From Ricinus communis (lineage: Eukaryota > Streptophyta > Magnoliopsida > Malpighiales > Euphorbiaceae): 64,000 nt of DNA. Of this stretch, positions 23,080 to 36,267 are shown in pieces. The stretch's first letter is position 1. Every line of letters starts with the position of its first letter. The DNA is taken from NCBI RefSeq assembly GCF_019578655.1, contig NC_063256.1, forward strand, positions 8,122,001 to 8,186,000. Direction: 5' to 3'. The notes below the pieces were generated by a model. It was not told the DNA's origin, made no database searches, and was given only the letters and a program-made list of their open reading frames with translations. The position numbers and the translations under genes were made by a program.

Positions 23080-23550
23080 CTATATAGTCTATGTTTTATA
23101 ATGGTCTAACTACATTATTAAACCCTTAAATCTTTTAATCTTATTTTATTAATTTTTCATATTTTCATATTTATTTTTAGTTAGAACTCAATAATTTTAA
23201 TAAAAAAATGATAAAATTACAACAACTCAATAAAATAAATAACAATTTCATAAAATATCTATAAAAAGGTAAAATATATTTTTAAATTCTTCAACGTTTA
23301 AGTTTTATTTTGTTGAGCTCTTATATTTTTATTTTTTTATATTAAAAATTTAATAATTATTAATCAAAATAAAAATAAAAATACGAGAGTTCAATAGAAT
23401 AAATAAATATCTCATAAAATATGCATGAAAAGGTTTTAATAAAATAAAAATAAAAGTATAAGAATTTAATAAAATAAATTAAAATTTTAAGAATTTGATA
23501 AAATAAAATAAATAATTGAGATGCTAGTAATGGATTTGACCAAAAAGTTT
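23080..23550. repeat. AT-rich foldback, MITE-like sequence
   Basis: The arms near 23306-23337 and 23367-23401 are imperfect inverted copies (ttgttgagctcttatattttt against aaaaatacgagagttcaata). The outer ends also resemble inverted repeats: tggtctaactacattatta near 23082, and near 23522-23543 a block whose reverse complement reads tggtcaaatccattactag. This suggests a non-autonomous element about 0.47 kb long. AT-rich sequence forms such pairings easily, and no target-site duplication was confirmed. Confidence 0.4.
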
Positions 23551-24006
23551 TGAGGTCAGCATAAATGCTTAATAATAAATATTAGCTTTTCTAATTGCGA
23601 CAGTTCAGAGGAGGCAAGGACTGAACAATTTAAGTGTACTAATCCATGGAAAATGGCCGGTTCATGTTTTGTAGGAGATCAAATTAAACGCCCTTTACAA
23701 ATTTCGAATGAAAAAAGAAAAATACAAACAGAACATTCTTTTAATCTGTCTGTGATATACTATAAAACAATTTAAAAAGTTGAGTTCATATTTGAGTGTG
23801 GAATATTTTACATACGAACAAGCAAAACAAATGTATCCCTAGTCAAAACCAAGTAAGGGTACATCTGCTGAACTCTCCAATGGACAACAAGCAACTTGAA
23901 TTATTGCCCCATTTTACTGTGTTATATAAACATTATAGGGAAAAATAAAAACCAAAAAGAAAAAAAGAAAAAACTCTCTTCTCTCAGAAAAAAAAAAATA
24001 AAGAAA

Positions 24007-24031
24007 TATATATATATATATATATATATAT
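24007..24031. repeat. TA dinucleotide microsatellite
   Basis: Alternating TA run of about 25 bases just past the kinesin stop codon, probably within its 3' untranslated region. Confidence 0.9.
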
Positions 24032-24086
24032 TTAAGAAAAAGGAAAAAGAAAAATCTGAAATCTCACTTCAGCGTGGCTAACACTC

Positions 24087-27000
24087 CTATTTTCTATTTC
24101 CAGTTCTTCGTTTCATATCAACAGGAGCTGGCTGCCTTCCACTCCGGTGTTGAGGAACACCAACTCCATTTGGTAATTTCCGTGACGGCGAAGGGCCTAA
24201 CATTGGATTTAAATTCCTGCTGGATAAGTTGAGAGGTTGTTAGGAAGCTTTGTTAAATATGATTCATGCAAGTATATACCAGTACAATTCACATGCCAAG
24301 TACCTCAAGTCTGAATTCTTTGTTGCTTTTGAATTTGGCTTCTTGGTCTTTGACTCGATTCCATAGGCGGTACCAGAAAGTTTGGACTGATTGAATTGCC
24401 ACAGCAAATCAGGTTCTGATGAATCACTAGTACCAGCGTCAAGATCATCAATATCGTCAGTATTACTCATGTTGAACCGGTTGTTGCCTGTAAACATGTT
24501 ATAGGATTGCTCAGGGTAAATTCTAGAAGAATCTGAGAGATATTTCTGGTAAAAGACATCTGGCAAATGGCCATTGTCTGCTTCCCAACAGCCTAAAGGG
24601 TCTTCAGCTCTGTTTACTGCATCTTGCTTGTTCACCATGACTTTATCTACCCATTCACCAGAGCCCATTTCCTTCTCATCGTCCCCATAATTTTTGTTAG
24701 GACTAATAACCGGAGGCCATGGAGGTGAATTGGCTAATAGCTCATCAAGATCGAAACTTTGCCTTTTTGGTCTCAGTGTGGAGCTTGTATGAACCTGATG
24801 CAGCAAAAAAGCATTTATAAGAATTAAAATAAGGACTTATTGTAACCAGAGGCGGAGAAAAGTAAAGAAGCCCAGGACTGACTGTCAACAATTTTTTTGA
24901 CATTTGAAGTTTGTAAATAAAGATTGTATAATAATTCAATTATCGATTCGCTGTAGGTACATATTATGCAAAATAAGTCCAAAGTCAAATTATATTGTCT
25001 GATCACCACATTGGAAATGACCAGAAATCCTTTCTTGAACCAATTACTTTCAGTCTAATGTCTGTATCCAGTAGTGTAACTTTCATCTTGGAATCATAAA
25101 GATTGCAGCATTGCTAAGCTATGGTATTATATTAGTCAGTCCGCAAGCATTAAGAACAGGGACAACTGATGATCATGGGATAGCAAAATTCACCTCTATG
25201 TTGCCTACATCACCCATGGGTTGCCGGAAGCTATTGGCATCATTTGCATCTCCTAGGCGCTGGTTAGAATTAAACGGCGATGACTCATTTTCTTTTCTTC
25301 TATACCTTTCAGAGTTGTCAGATGCAGAATGTTGAGCGAATTCTGGTTCTCCCTCTTTCCTTGCCAATGCCGCCTTGAGGCTAGCAATCTAGGAAGGGGC
25401 ACATAAAATGAGAAAAATCAAAATGACTTGTAAAGTGTATATTTAAATTTGAATTAGGATAATGACAAGTGTGAAGAAAGAAGTGCAAAAATGATAAAGG
25501 AGATGTAATAACTTGTTCCTTGAGCTCTTTAACATCTGCACCGTCTTTGTTCACTCGGGCAGCACCTAGTTCAACAGTCGCTACTCGTTCAGCAAATTTA
25601 AGCGTACTTATTGTTTCTCCAATAGCATCAGGCTCAGGGCTTATGTGAACAAACATTAATGTCTTGGCCTGCCCTCCTGAAATAAGAATCATATTCCCAA
25701 ATCATAATCATGTTAAGATGGAGAATAGAGAATACTGAAATTAAAAAAGTGTTATTTGACCTTACCAAGTGAATCTTGGAGCAGCTGTGTGAGCTTGCTA
25801 TTTCGGTATGGCACATGTGGATTCTTTTGAGCAAGTGAAGCAATGACATCACCTAAAGCTGAGAGAGATTTGTTAATATGTTGTGCCTCTTTTAGTCTAT
25901 CTCCAGTCACTTCAGATTTGTCGACTCTCTCACTCCCCGCCAAATCAACCAAATGCATACAACCCCGAAGTAGAGTTCCAGATGTCAAGTCTCTTCCTTG
26001 AACATGAACAGTCAAGCAACTACAATTTTACAAAAACCAGAATAGTCGCTATCACTGATGATGAAGTTGTTTTAGAATCATGCACAGAGAAACACATAGA
26101 AGAAGAAGAGCAAACTTACCTATGAGAGCGACTGCTACGGTCATTTAGAGCTGTTGAACCAACTGCACGATTTTTATGTCCAAGGTTCATCAGATCAATG
26201 ACATCAGAAGTTGATGACACAGGAACAAGATTCGCATCTGGTACATTTAGACCTGTTTGAGAGCTATTGCGAATTTCTAATGTATCACCAAATTAAGGAT
26301 AGCCAATATTATTGTGCTTCTGAATTGAAACAAAATTATTTTAAAAGACTTTTCAAGCTAAACTTTAAAATAAAGAAATTCATTCTAAAGGATATCTTTT
26401 GTTACTTCCATCAGTGACAAGGAGATCCCTAACTTGCTCATTGTAAATCTCAATCATTTGAACTGCAACATTGTAGGAGAAGATGTCCTTTCTTTGCGCT
26501 GCTAGAAGAAACAAATCGCTCAATGCCCTATAATTCACCCCTAGGTTCTTCTCTGTAAGATCCTTAGGTCCTGTCTGGTAACATGAACAAAGAAAACATA
26601 TTTTGTATACTTCATTAAGCAATTGTCACCAAAAATTAAGTTATCGCACTTATGTGTATATATCTAAATTGTTTTTACCATGGTATAAGTTTTTCCTGAT
26701 CCTGTTTGACCATATGCAAATATGCAAACATTATATCCATCGAGAACAGACCGAATCAATGGCTGCATATCAAAGAAGACTTCCGCTGCAATTCAATGGA
26801 GTTAAATATGTAAATTGAATATCATCAATCTGAATAAACTTTAAATCAAAAACATACTACCTTGGGTTGCAGATGGTCCAAAGACCTTGTTGAAGCTGAA
26901 GGCCTTGCGCCCTTTTCCATGTCTTGATGGGGTGTTAATAATGATATTTCCATCTTCCATATGATCCACAGTGCTCAAAAAGTTTGATTGTCCAGATAAA

Positions 27001-29454
27001 AATGGTCTTACTCGACAGTAAACCCGAATACTTCCTGGTGATGCACACAAGATTATAAGGGCTCATTGATTATTAAAACAATAATGTCTAGACTTTAGGC
27101 AAGCAGTAACTTACCCTTAAGATCCTGCACTTGGTTGTATAGCTTGCGATTTTCCTCAAGAACCTTATGGTAACCAGAAGCAGCATGAGCTAGACCTTGA
27201 ATGTGCATGCCTATTAAGAATGAAAGAGGCAAACTTAAATCATAGATAACAATCCTACTAAACCAACTCTTCCTACTTATTCTGCACAAGAAACTGAAAA
27301 AAGAAAAAAAAAATTAGGATGAATATAAACCTCAATATGTATATTAATTACCTAAATTGCTAAACTCCTCATGAAATTTCATTTGCATGAATTGCATTCC
27401 AGCTTTTGTGGTATGAAGTGCATGCTTTAGATCCTGGAGCAAAAGAAAATGTAATTTCAGACAACAGTTTAATTTGTTACAGGAACTAAGAAAGTACTAA
27501 TCAGTGTACAACCTCAACCAACCGTACCTGAACATCTTTTTGCTGTTGATCAAAGATCATCTGTTGTTTCAGGTTTTTATTTTTAAGTTCCTCATCAGGA
27601 ATGTGGTTTTTTTGAAAGCATTCCTCCTTTTTCATGGTTTTGATGGTTGTTTCTTCTGCCTATATGATTTCATAAAAAATACAAAAAATCTTTGAGAAAG
27701 TAGAATCGTATTCCAACTATAAAATTCATAAGCTTCCAAATTGTGGGAAATTTTTCTTTTTTTTTTTTTCATTAGTATCTTTGAATTCTGCAAGGCAGTG
27801 CAGTTAATCAGAAAGAAAAGATAAGGGGATTACCCTTTTATTTCCAGATGTAGATTTAAATGGAAATTTGTTGCCCTGGGATATAGCCATGTCTTTGGGA
27901 TGTGTCTTTACCTTCAAACAACAACATTCATAAGATGGATAGAATAGAGTCCACTTTCTCCTGTGAACAGAAAAGTAGAAGGTATAATAAATGATCAAGT
28001 AGAATACCAGGTCATATTGGTTTGCAATGCGCTGCTCGAACTCTTCCACAACCTTACTTAGAACTGATTCCACCAACTATTGCATGAAAAAGGAAGCATC
28101 AGTGATTCAATGTTAGAAGCAATAACAGCAGAATTAGCCATATTCATCCACCATTTTTCATAGCAATAGAAATTTTAACTAGCAGCAGCAAGTGCGTAAA
28201 ACTGTTACCATTGGAACTTCTTCAGGCTTTTTATCTAATAAAACAGCACGAACGAGCGTACTCAATGAACCAGAAGTAGACTGCACGAGAGAAGAAAACA
28301 GAACAGAAAAATATGTTCTTCATATTCAAAATAGAGAGAGAGCAAGAAGATGACACAATTTCAAACAGTTAAGCTTACCAACCATTTTATTAGAGTCAAT
28401 GTCAGCTGACAAAGCAATTGAGGATCTTTCATTCATTGAAGAATTCCTGGACAGGGAATTCATGAACGGCTCTGTGTTTTTCCTTACAAAAGATTTGGTT
28501 GGAATGGCAGGTTTCATATTTCCACCAAACTTCCATACTCCATTACCGCCCGTTTGTTTCCACTCGCTGTAGGATTTAAGTGCCAGAACACTATTCACAA
28601 CCCTAGCTGATTTTCCTCCCTTAAAATTTTATCAAATATAAATCAACAAAAAATGGTTAATCAAAATTCAAATAAATATAAAATAAACCTATAAATTATA
28701 AATGATTTTGCTCCCTTAAATTTGATTAAAAATAAATCAACAAACAATGGATACTTAAAACTCAAATAGAACTTATAAATTATAATTCTAAATGTTAGCA
28801 GTGCATTACATATCGGCAATGAAATACATACTTGTTCCAGATCAGATGCCTCAAAAGTTGGGAGCCCAATGTCTTGCACAGCCACAAGGAAATTCCTCAC
28901 ATTTTCAAAATACTGAAATGCTGATAACGCAGCTCCATCAGGAATAAGAACAGCATCACATGGACTTTCAACTACCTGAAATCGATAATCCATCAATCAA
29001 TACTCATATCCTTTCATATTTTTTATGAAAGAAAAAGAAAATCAAGATCAAGACTCACCTTTGGCACAGCTCCAGGTTGAACCTTGTTGAGAGCATTGCA
29101 AAGAATGATTCCACTCCTCAATCCAAGCCTAAACTCCTCCTCAGAAGGCTCAGCTGGCAAATCCTTAGCTGCAACAACGCCAACCATCTTTCTCAACCAC
29201 CCTGCCGCCTCATTTCTTCTTGATGCTGCAAATATTAGATAAAATGATTGTCTAAGATTCAAGAATTCTAAATTCAACTCGCACGAAAACAGGCCAAAAA
29301 AAGAAAGAAAAAGGAAAGTACCGGCTTCTTCAGCTTTTCTAGACTCTAAATCAAGATCCTTAAGTCTATTCCCATGCTGCTGCAGTACATCCTCCACCAC
29401 AGACGCAACCGAAAACGACAATGCTCCTCCTTCCCCTGCCATTTCTCCTTCCAA
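24087..29454 (-). CDS. Kinesin-14 motor with N-terminal calponin-homology domain (KIN-14I/KIN-14G type), 19 exons
   Basis: Exons: 29454-29322, 29225-29059, 28975-28832, 28619-28383, 28280-28209, 28076-28008, 27911-27834, 27659-27528, 27433-27352, 27210-27115, 27034-26861, 26785-26679, 26574-26396, 26281-26120, 26019-25766, 25676-25513, 25388-25194, 24794-24304 and 24216-24087; about 1021 residues. A calponin-homology domain (about 45-165, [11 protein letters not shown] onward) is expected to bind actin. A helical region at about 280-400 is followed by an internal motor (404-735) with P-loop GQTGSGKT (487-494), SSRSH (606-610) and [10 protein letters not shown]. Its position behind a stalk and neck fits minus-end-directed kinesin-14. 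The tail is Ser/Asn-rich. A second in-frame ATG lies four codons on. The exon 4 donor is uncertain: GTTGGT keeps frame whereas the better-looking GTAAGC four bases on does not. Intron 13 is AT-AC, described separately. Confidence 0.93.
26282..26395 (-). other. U12-type AT-AC intron in the kinesin gene (intron 13)
   Basis: Read on the minus strand, the intron starts ATATCCTTTA at 26395, the consensus of a U12-dependent 5' splice site. It contains TCCTTAAT about 10 bases before its end, matching the U12 branch-site consensus, and ends in AC at 26282. The 114-base intron splits codon 557, AG then A, restoring NKR-LEIRNSS. No GT or AG pair at this place gives an open frame through the conserved motor domain. 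Confidence 0.88.
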
Positions 29455-30710
29455 ACAAGGACTGTTACTATCTATCTCTCTCTCTCACTCTCTTCTCACA
29501 AACTCAAAAAGAAGAAAACTACAATCACTTAAATTGCAGCTTCATTTCCAATCTCTTCAAATGCAAAAAAAAGAAAAAAGAAAAGAGAAATTGAATTTAA
29601 AAAAAAAAAAAGACGGAAGATCGGACAAGAAACAGAGTAGAGAGAGAAAGTGAAGTTTGATATTTCTTTGGTTTGGTGCGATGAGTTTACTTTGATGACA
29701 CTAATACACACTCACATTCTCCATTCCATCACCTTTTGCTTTTCTTTTTCTTTAATATTTATTTTTGTTTATTTATAAAAATTGCTTCTTCTACAAAGTA
29801 ATACACAGAGGCCACAGCTTGTCTCTCTTTCTTTCTTTCTCTGCTTTATACTCTCTTCGCTACTTCTAACTCCCATTTCCCCTTCCCAAACCTATTCATC
29901 CGAACCTGTCTCCGAACCTCACTGCTCCAATACACCAACTGTTTCCATTTCATGTTCTCTTGAATAATAATTTCTTTCTTTTGAAAAAAAAAAAAAAAAG
30001 AGAAACACAAAGACAAAACAAAATCTTCGTTTTCTTTTTAAAATTTTTACTGCCGAGTACAACGTACTTCAGGTGCTTTTGCTACGTCGTGTGTAAATAA
30101 TTATTTCTTTTTTAAGAAAAGAAACCTACTGCGTCGTGTATAATTGGAAGAACACGATCAGATTAGGGAAAAAATTAAAATAAAAAAAACAGGCTAATAA
30201 TAATAAAGGAAAAATACTTATTCTGTGAGATTACAACTTGACATTGCAAGTCATAAGTAAGATATTAATTTTAATTACTAATTTCTAATAATGTCTCACA
30301 TTTACCATACACATAGCATGGTGCTGTAATGTCTCCCTATTGGTATTTCCGAGAAAAGGCAGTTAATTGGTCTGTAGTTCGTAGATTAACTCCAGCAGAT
30401 TAGCGGCATAAATAGAATGATGATATCTTAATTTGTTAGATCTCAAGTGGGTGGGTTTAATTATTAAGATGATGAACCTCCAATTAAAACTCCATCAACC
30501 TCAATAAATAATAGACCAATTTAGTATAATCTCTTTGACTTTTAATAATGTTAATGTTTTTCATTTTTCTATTTAAAAATCCAGCTAAACTGCTCCGATT
30601 AACTTTTCGTTTCGTTTCATATTTTAGAAAAAATTAATTTTGTAGATACGATAGATTTTTAAATTAAATTTTGTTAATTAAATCTAATTCACTCTAACAA
30701 TTGAAATATT

Positions 30711-30765
30711 GCTCAAGTCGCAAAAGTGTTTTCTCTTGAAAGCGAGAGGTTTTAGATTTGAGTTT
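30711..30765 (+). mobile_element. Possible tRNA-derived SINE remnant
   Basis: The string tgctcaagtcg looks like a tRNA A box. About 40 bases later gatttgagtttt resembles the B box GGTTCGAGTCCC with only transition differences, as expected from decay of methylated cytosines. No poly-A tail or flanking duplication was seen, so this is tentative. Confidence 0.3.
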
Positions 30766-33203
30766 TTTATTACGCTAATGAGTTTTTACCGTTTTTTATC
30801 GTGTAGTTCATAATCCGTTAACTCTTCCATATATATATAGTAAATTCTCTAGTCATACATTTAGATTAAATAAAATTTATGATTATAAGGAGGTTATAGC
30901 TTGATAGAGGTTTGGATAACGAAATTTTTTTTTGGACTTAATATTTAATTTATCGGCGAAGTAATAAAAATCAGAGATAAAATACGTAAATATCTTTTCA
31001 TATTATATAAATAAGATTGATGAGATAAAATAATACTACAATAAAATAAAAATATAATATAACGTATATTTCTTAAAGTTATATATATAAATATCGTTAT
31101 ATGTATATAATATTTTTGTAAAACGAAACTTAAAAATCTATAACTTATTACAATAGAGAGCTTATTCTTAATTATAATTGGCCCAAATAAGAACCATAAC
31201 TTTTTATCCTATATAAAATATCGTTGTTGAAAAATTTTAATATATATATATATACTTTAAATAATATATGCTAAAAGAAATTTGGTAAAAAATATAAATA
31301 ATAGTTTGCACACAAAGATATTTCAAATTATCAACCCAACTCAATTCATACAGAGTTCATACATAAACATTTTTCATTTAATGTGATGGAGTCGAGAACA
31401 ATGAAAGAAAAAGAATGGTTAAGCAACAATTATCCGGGTGATTAATAATTTTTATTCCTTTTTGAAGGTAGAAATCAAAGTGTTTCCCTCCAATTGGAAT
31501 TCAAAAACATTCAAACACAATATAGAAATACAAAACTGTCACATTATGTCTTGTTATGTTGAATTTGTATTATTCTTATAGCTACTATTATTTAAAGGTG
31601 GTTGAATTTAGTGGGTCCTTTTTTATTTAATTTCTTCAATTTGAAAAAAAAAAAAAGAGTACAAAACCTCTGCCGCGCCTACGATTGGCCTTTATATGTG
31701 GGAAATTGTTATATGCCAATCCTTAACGATTTCAGGGTTTCAAATTTTGAAACCCATAAATCAGTTTTATTGAGTCAAAGTAACCAAGATCACAAACTAC
31801 TAATCTTTTCTTTGTATGCCCATATATCTCATCAACTTGTCATTGTTTTTTATATTTACTTTCATGTCATTTGCTTCTTTTTAATCAATTCATCAAATTA
31901 TTATTTTTATATCATAAAGTATCCAATATTTACTAATTTAAGATAGTTATGAGTAGAACGCATATATCGTTGTCTTATAAATTAGAAGAGCTCGGTTAAT
32001 ACGATTAAAGAATATGAATATAAATTTTTACTATTCAAGTGAGGTTTCTTTTTTTTTTTCTTTTCTTTTTTGTATTTCTTGATTCTAATATTGTTAAATT
32101 TTTATTATTGATTAAGTTCTATATTTTATTTATCAAAGAATGAAAATTTTATAATTTCTATCAAAGAGAAAATTAATAATTTTGTTTAGAATATGCTTAG
32201 TATGTTCAAAGAAATTAAAACTCTATAAATAATCCCTCTTTTAAGAATTAAATTCTAATGATTAATAAGAGATAAAATGAAGTATTTTAGCAATTCAATT
32301 TGATTTATTATTACAATGTGTTTGGTTGAAATCTATAAAGTTTATGAAGTTCATTTACAAATCTAAAGTTTAAGTGATATAAATAAAGTAAATTTTGATT
32401 TATAAATTTTACATAATTAAATTTATGTGAGATTAGTTATAGCTAAACTAAGTGCTACAAAATAGGTAGAATTTTCAAATGAATTTCACATTAGTTTGTC
32501 AATATATTCTATAACATCAAAATATCTCCTTCAACTTTAATATTTATATTTTAATTTTTCTCTCATATTTTTTTTTAAATAAAATAAATTTTTAATATGT
32601 TTGATAAAGTTTGAATTTTAGCTTCAACTCGTAGCACTCTAACTAGAAGAATAAAATAAATCAAGTATGACTTCTATAGTAAAATAAATCATAGCAGAGT
32701 AAAAATATAGATTAGTAATTTAGTATCATATCTTATTTGGTGTATTAATGATAAATTACAAAATTATCTTTACATATGGTAATTATAATTAAGAATTCTA
32801 TTTTTCAACGCTCAATTTAGAGGTATTTGGCATTTCAATTTAATTTCATTTTATATTATAACTTAAATTACTTTTGTAAATAGCAAGTAAATTGATATAT
32901 CTTTTTAAAAATAAGTTTGAGAAAAATAATTTATAAAATAAAAGAACTAACATATTAAATAAATATTATAAAATCTACTTTTTAATTCGCAACAACACCT
33001 TTAGTAAGTTAAGAAATTAGAAGTTTTGATGGTTTCTAAATTAAAAATAAACTAGTCGTTATTATATGACCGTTATTATTATTTTGATTATAAAATTAAA
33101 TAGATAAATATAATTTAATAGAATTTTTAATATTTAATACTAATTTATCAAAATTTAAAAATAATAGCAAACTAACTATTTTTAAATATTTTAAATTTTT
33201 TTA

Positions 33204-33333
33204 AATGTTAAAATATAATTAATATATTATTTTTTATGATAAAATTAGTATCATTATCTTATTAGAAAATTATTTGTTAGTTAATATAATATAAAATATA
33301 ATTAATATACTATTTTTTAGGATTATAGTTAGT
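33204..33333. repeat. Short direct repeat, about 41 bp, copies 89 bp apart
   Basis: Both copies read aaaatataattaatata.tattttttag/atga.tata/aaattagt, at about 33204-33243 and 33293-33333, with few differences. They lie in otherwise low-complexity AT sequence. Confidence 0.6.
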
Positions 33334-33489
33334 GTTTAATTAGGAATGTAATATATGAATCAATAAATTAATAGAATAATTATAAAATTACACATAAACT
33401 TAAATTTCATGTGTCGGAAATAAGTACACATGTCAAAACAAAAACCTTATGTATCAAAAATTAAACATGCATGTCAAAATAATTTTAGA

Positions 33490-33493
<4 letters not shown>

Positions 33494-33522
<29 letters not shown>
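33494..33522. repeat. TA dinucleotide microsatellite
   Basis: Alternating TA run of about 28 bases. Confidence 0.9.
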
Positions 33523-33527
<5 letters not shown>

Positions 33528-35518
33528 TTTATTTTTTACTCTTTAATAATTTTGTGCTTTTCTTGAACAATAAAGATATATAATTAGAAATTGTGACAAA
33601 AATAAATTTATCACCATAAAAAAATTTTGAATTGCAATATTTCTCAACCATCATTGTCATATTATTTAAATATGATAATACGAGCTTCACCTAACTTTAT
33701 TGTTTAAACCGTCGGATCGATCTTATTGAATCATCGACTTCTACATTATGATAATGATAATCAAATAACAAAATTAGAAGTTGCTAAATTCCAGAGATAT
33801 ATTATTTTACATGAGCAAATATAATAAAATTTGTTGAACTCTTGTGAATCCGAATATTTTACCAGTTAAAAACTTATCTTTTTAATAATTTATAATTATA
33901 TAAGTTTTAAATTTAAAATAAATATTCAAAATTATCAAAAAAAAAATCACAGCTTACTTTCCTGTTTTTTTGTTTGTTTACCCTTTCCTTAAAAGTATAT
34001 CTTTTAATTCAAACTCTTGTCTCAAACACTAAATCGTGATTACTAAACTTCATAAGAATGTTATCATACCATCAAAAACCATCATCTTAATTGATTCTAT
34101 TGTTAAATTTGTGGCATTTAATAAATTGATGTACAATAACATACATAAAACATCACCTTTCTCATCCCATTTGTTATGCTAACTAATATGTATGTCTATT
34201 CAAATTGCCAATCAACCATAGTTTGAATTTTTCAAACATAAGCTCGCCTGCATGTATGGGGTCGAAAATAAAAATAAAATTTTTTTTTAGATATGTAATT
34301 CAACTTAGTCTTAAAAAAAATAATATTTTTGATAATAAAATAAACTCTTCCAAATTATACCAAAACAAGTGAAGGACATAAAATATAATAAAATATGGAA
34401 TCATAAAATTTTCACTTAGATATCATAAATATAGAAAATTCATGTTTTTTAAGTTTTAAAGCGAAGAAAAAAAGACAGAATATTCAACATTGGATCAGAA
34501 ACACAACCTTAATCAAGTAAAAAAAAAAAAAAAAAAAAGAAAAAGAAAAGAAAAGGTTGAAAAGCAAGCAAGCAAGCATTCCACACGTGTATCCAATAGT
34601 TACTAAAAAATGAACTGACCACATTGGTTAGGCAGTGTGTAACTTTCACATGGTGGAATGGTTGTTGAAAAACGGTTGCCAAACCTTCCAATTTTCTATT
34701 TATCATAATCATAGTTTTAACCAAATGCCCAATCCAATTCAAAGGATGTCTGTCTTCAATCTTCATCTTTACATTCAAGTAACCAATGTTTTTTTTTTTT
34801 TTTTTGTCTTCTTTGTCCGCATATGACTTTTTTGACGTTCTCAAATTAACTAACTGTATGTACAGTTATTGGGGCTTACAACCGATTTTTTTTTAGTTAG
34901 TTAATTATGGGACTCATCCGAGCTAAAACTTGGAATGTCATAATTTGAAAATGATTCAATTCTTAATACCGGTATTAAAATAAAATCAATTAGAAGTGAT
35001 AAAAGCAACAAAATAAAAAATAAAACTATATAATCCAACTTCATTTATTTATCTCGATCATCGTGTAAAATCATCATATTTAATTTTATTTTTTATCTGA
35101 AATTAAATATAAAAATTTAAAAAAAAATAATAATTATATATTATTGATTACAACCCTATTATTATTTCATATGAAACAGATGCTTAAAGTTAGCATTATA
35201 ATTAATTGGAAGTTCAATCTAGTAGATTATTCTAGAAAGATTAATTATGCTTTTCCTTTCCATTTACTAATTAAAGTTTCTTTTGAAAATCATTTACTAA
35301 TTAGAGTTATATAATATTATTAACTTCTTTTTTACGTTTTTTTTTCTTTTAAAAGTAATAACGTAAAAAAATTGAGAAATATTTTTTTCGACTTATATAA
35401 ATATTAAGTGGGATAGATTAGAAAGAAAAAGAAGAAAGAACAAAAAGATTCTCACATAGAATTTGAAAAGCATGAGATTGGCCATTGTTAAAGAAATAAC
35501 AGACAAAGGAAGGATACA

Positions 35519-35537
35519 GAGAGAGAGAGAGAGAGAG
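35519..35537. repeat. GA microsatellite
   Basis: Uninterrupted GA run of about 18 bases, 80 bases before a GC-rich island. Confidence 0.9.
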
Positions 35538-35614
35538 TCAGAAGGAAGAATTAGAATAATGTAAGTGGCTTCAACGTTCAAAAATTTCAAAATTCTGGTT
35601 CGGTACCAAACCAA

Positions 35615-35900
35615 ATAGGTTCCGCCCTTGTGGAGGCCCCACGGGGCGCGGGCTTCCCGGACCCACTTTCACGAATCACGGGCAATCGGCAGGGCTGCAT
35701 TTCATGATTTATTTCCCACAGGGGGCTATGATCATATGATGACCTTTTCACCAGAATTTGTTTTAGACTGCACTCATATATGCATATACTTTTTTTATTA
35801 ACAAGGACTCCACTGATAAGAAAGAGACACGTGGTTCTGAAAACACCACTGTCCTCTAGGTGGTGCTTTTCTAGTGGTGTAATAAATATAAATGGGCAAG
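35615..35900 (+). promoter_or_regulatory. Orphan GC-rich island with promoter-like motifs
   Basis: Bases about 35618-35700 are markedly GC- and CpG-rich within an AT-rich desert. They are followed by a G-box core in acacgtgg near 35828-35835, a small CACCAC/GGTGGTG hairpin near 35844-35867 and a TATA-like tataaatgg near 35887. This looks like a rightward plant promoter. The transcript that would follow has no convincing coding frame. Confidence 0.35.
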
Positions 35901-36247
35901 GAAGAAGAAATAATGAAGTGAAATGAGGATTTTAAAGAAGGTTGGGTTCATTGCCGGCGGACATTGAACATTCTCTTCTTCTTTGTCAATGTAGAAGAAG
36001 GGGTACATGTTCAGTTAATTTGAAAAAGGATTCAATAAATTAGAAACTTCTTTAGTGCAATTGGCATTCTCATTTCTGAAAAATTCAGAAAGTTCAATAT
36101 TATTGAAAGATGAATTAAGAGTTTAACATATTTCTTACAAAATTTCTACACCAAAGAAAAAAGGAACTCATTTAAGTAGAAATGTAACTTCTTATTCATG
36201 AGAATCATTTCTGGAAAAAAAAATGAAGAAGAAGGAATGATCGTCCA

Positions 36248-36267
36248 CAGAGAGAGAGAGAGAGAGG
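36248..36267. repeat. GA microsatellite
   Basis: GA run of about 18 bases downstream of the promoter-like segment near 35.8 kb. Confidence 0.85.

Larger units (their letters stand above)
22518..24086. other. Spacer between J-domain and kinesin genes
   Basis: Promoter and leader of the J-domain gene lie at 22518 to about 22800. A very AT-rich foldback sequence lies at about 23080-23550. Bases 23600-24086 are the likely 3' untranslated region of the kinesin gene, with a TA microsatellite. No gene is seen. Confidence 0.5.

Noticed and set aside
31602..31946. 114-codon frame, plus strand, in the gene desert
   Set aside because: Low-complexity composition and no similarity to known families.
34509..34844. 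111-codon frame with poly-Phe and poly-Lys ends
   Set aside because: The ends are translated poly-A and poly-T runs; not credible as a gene.
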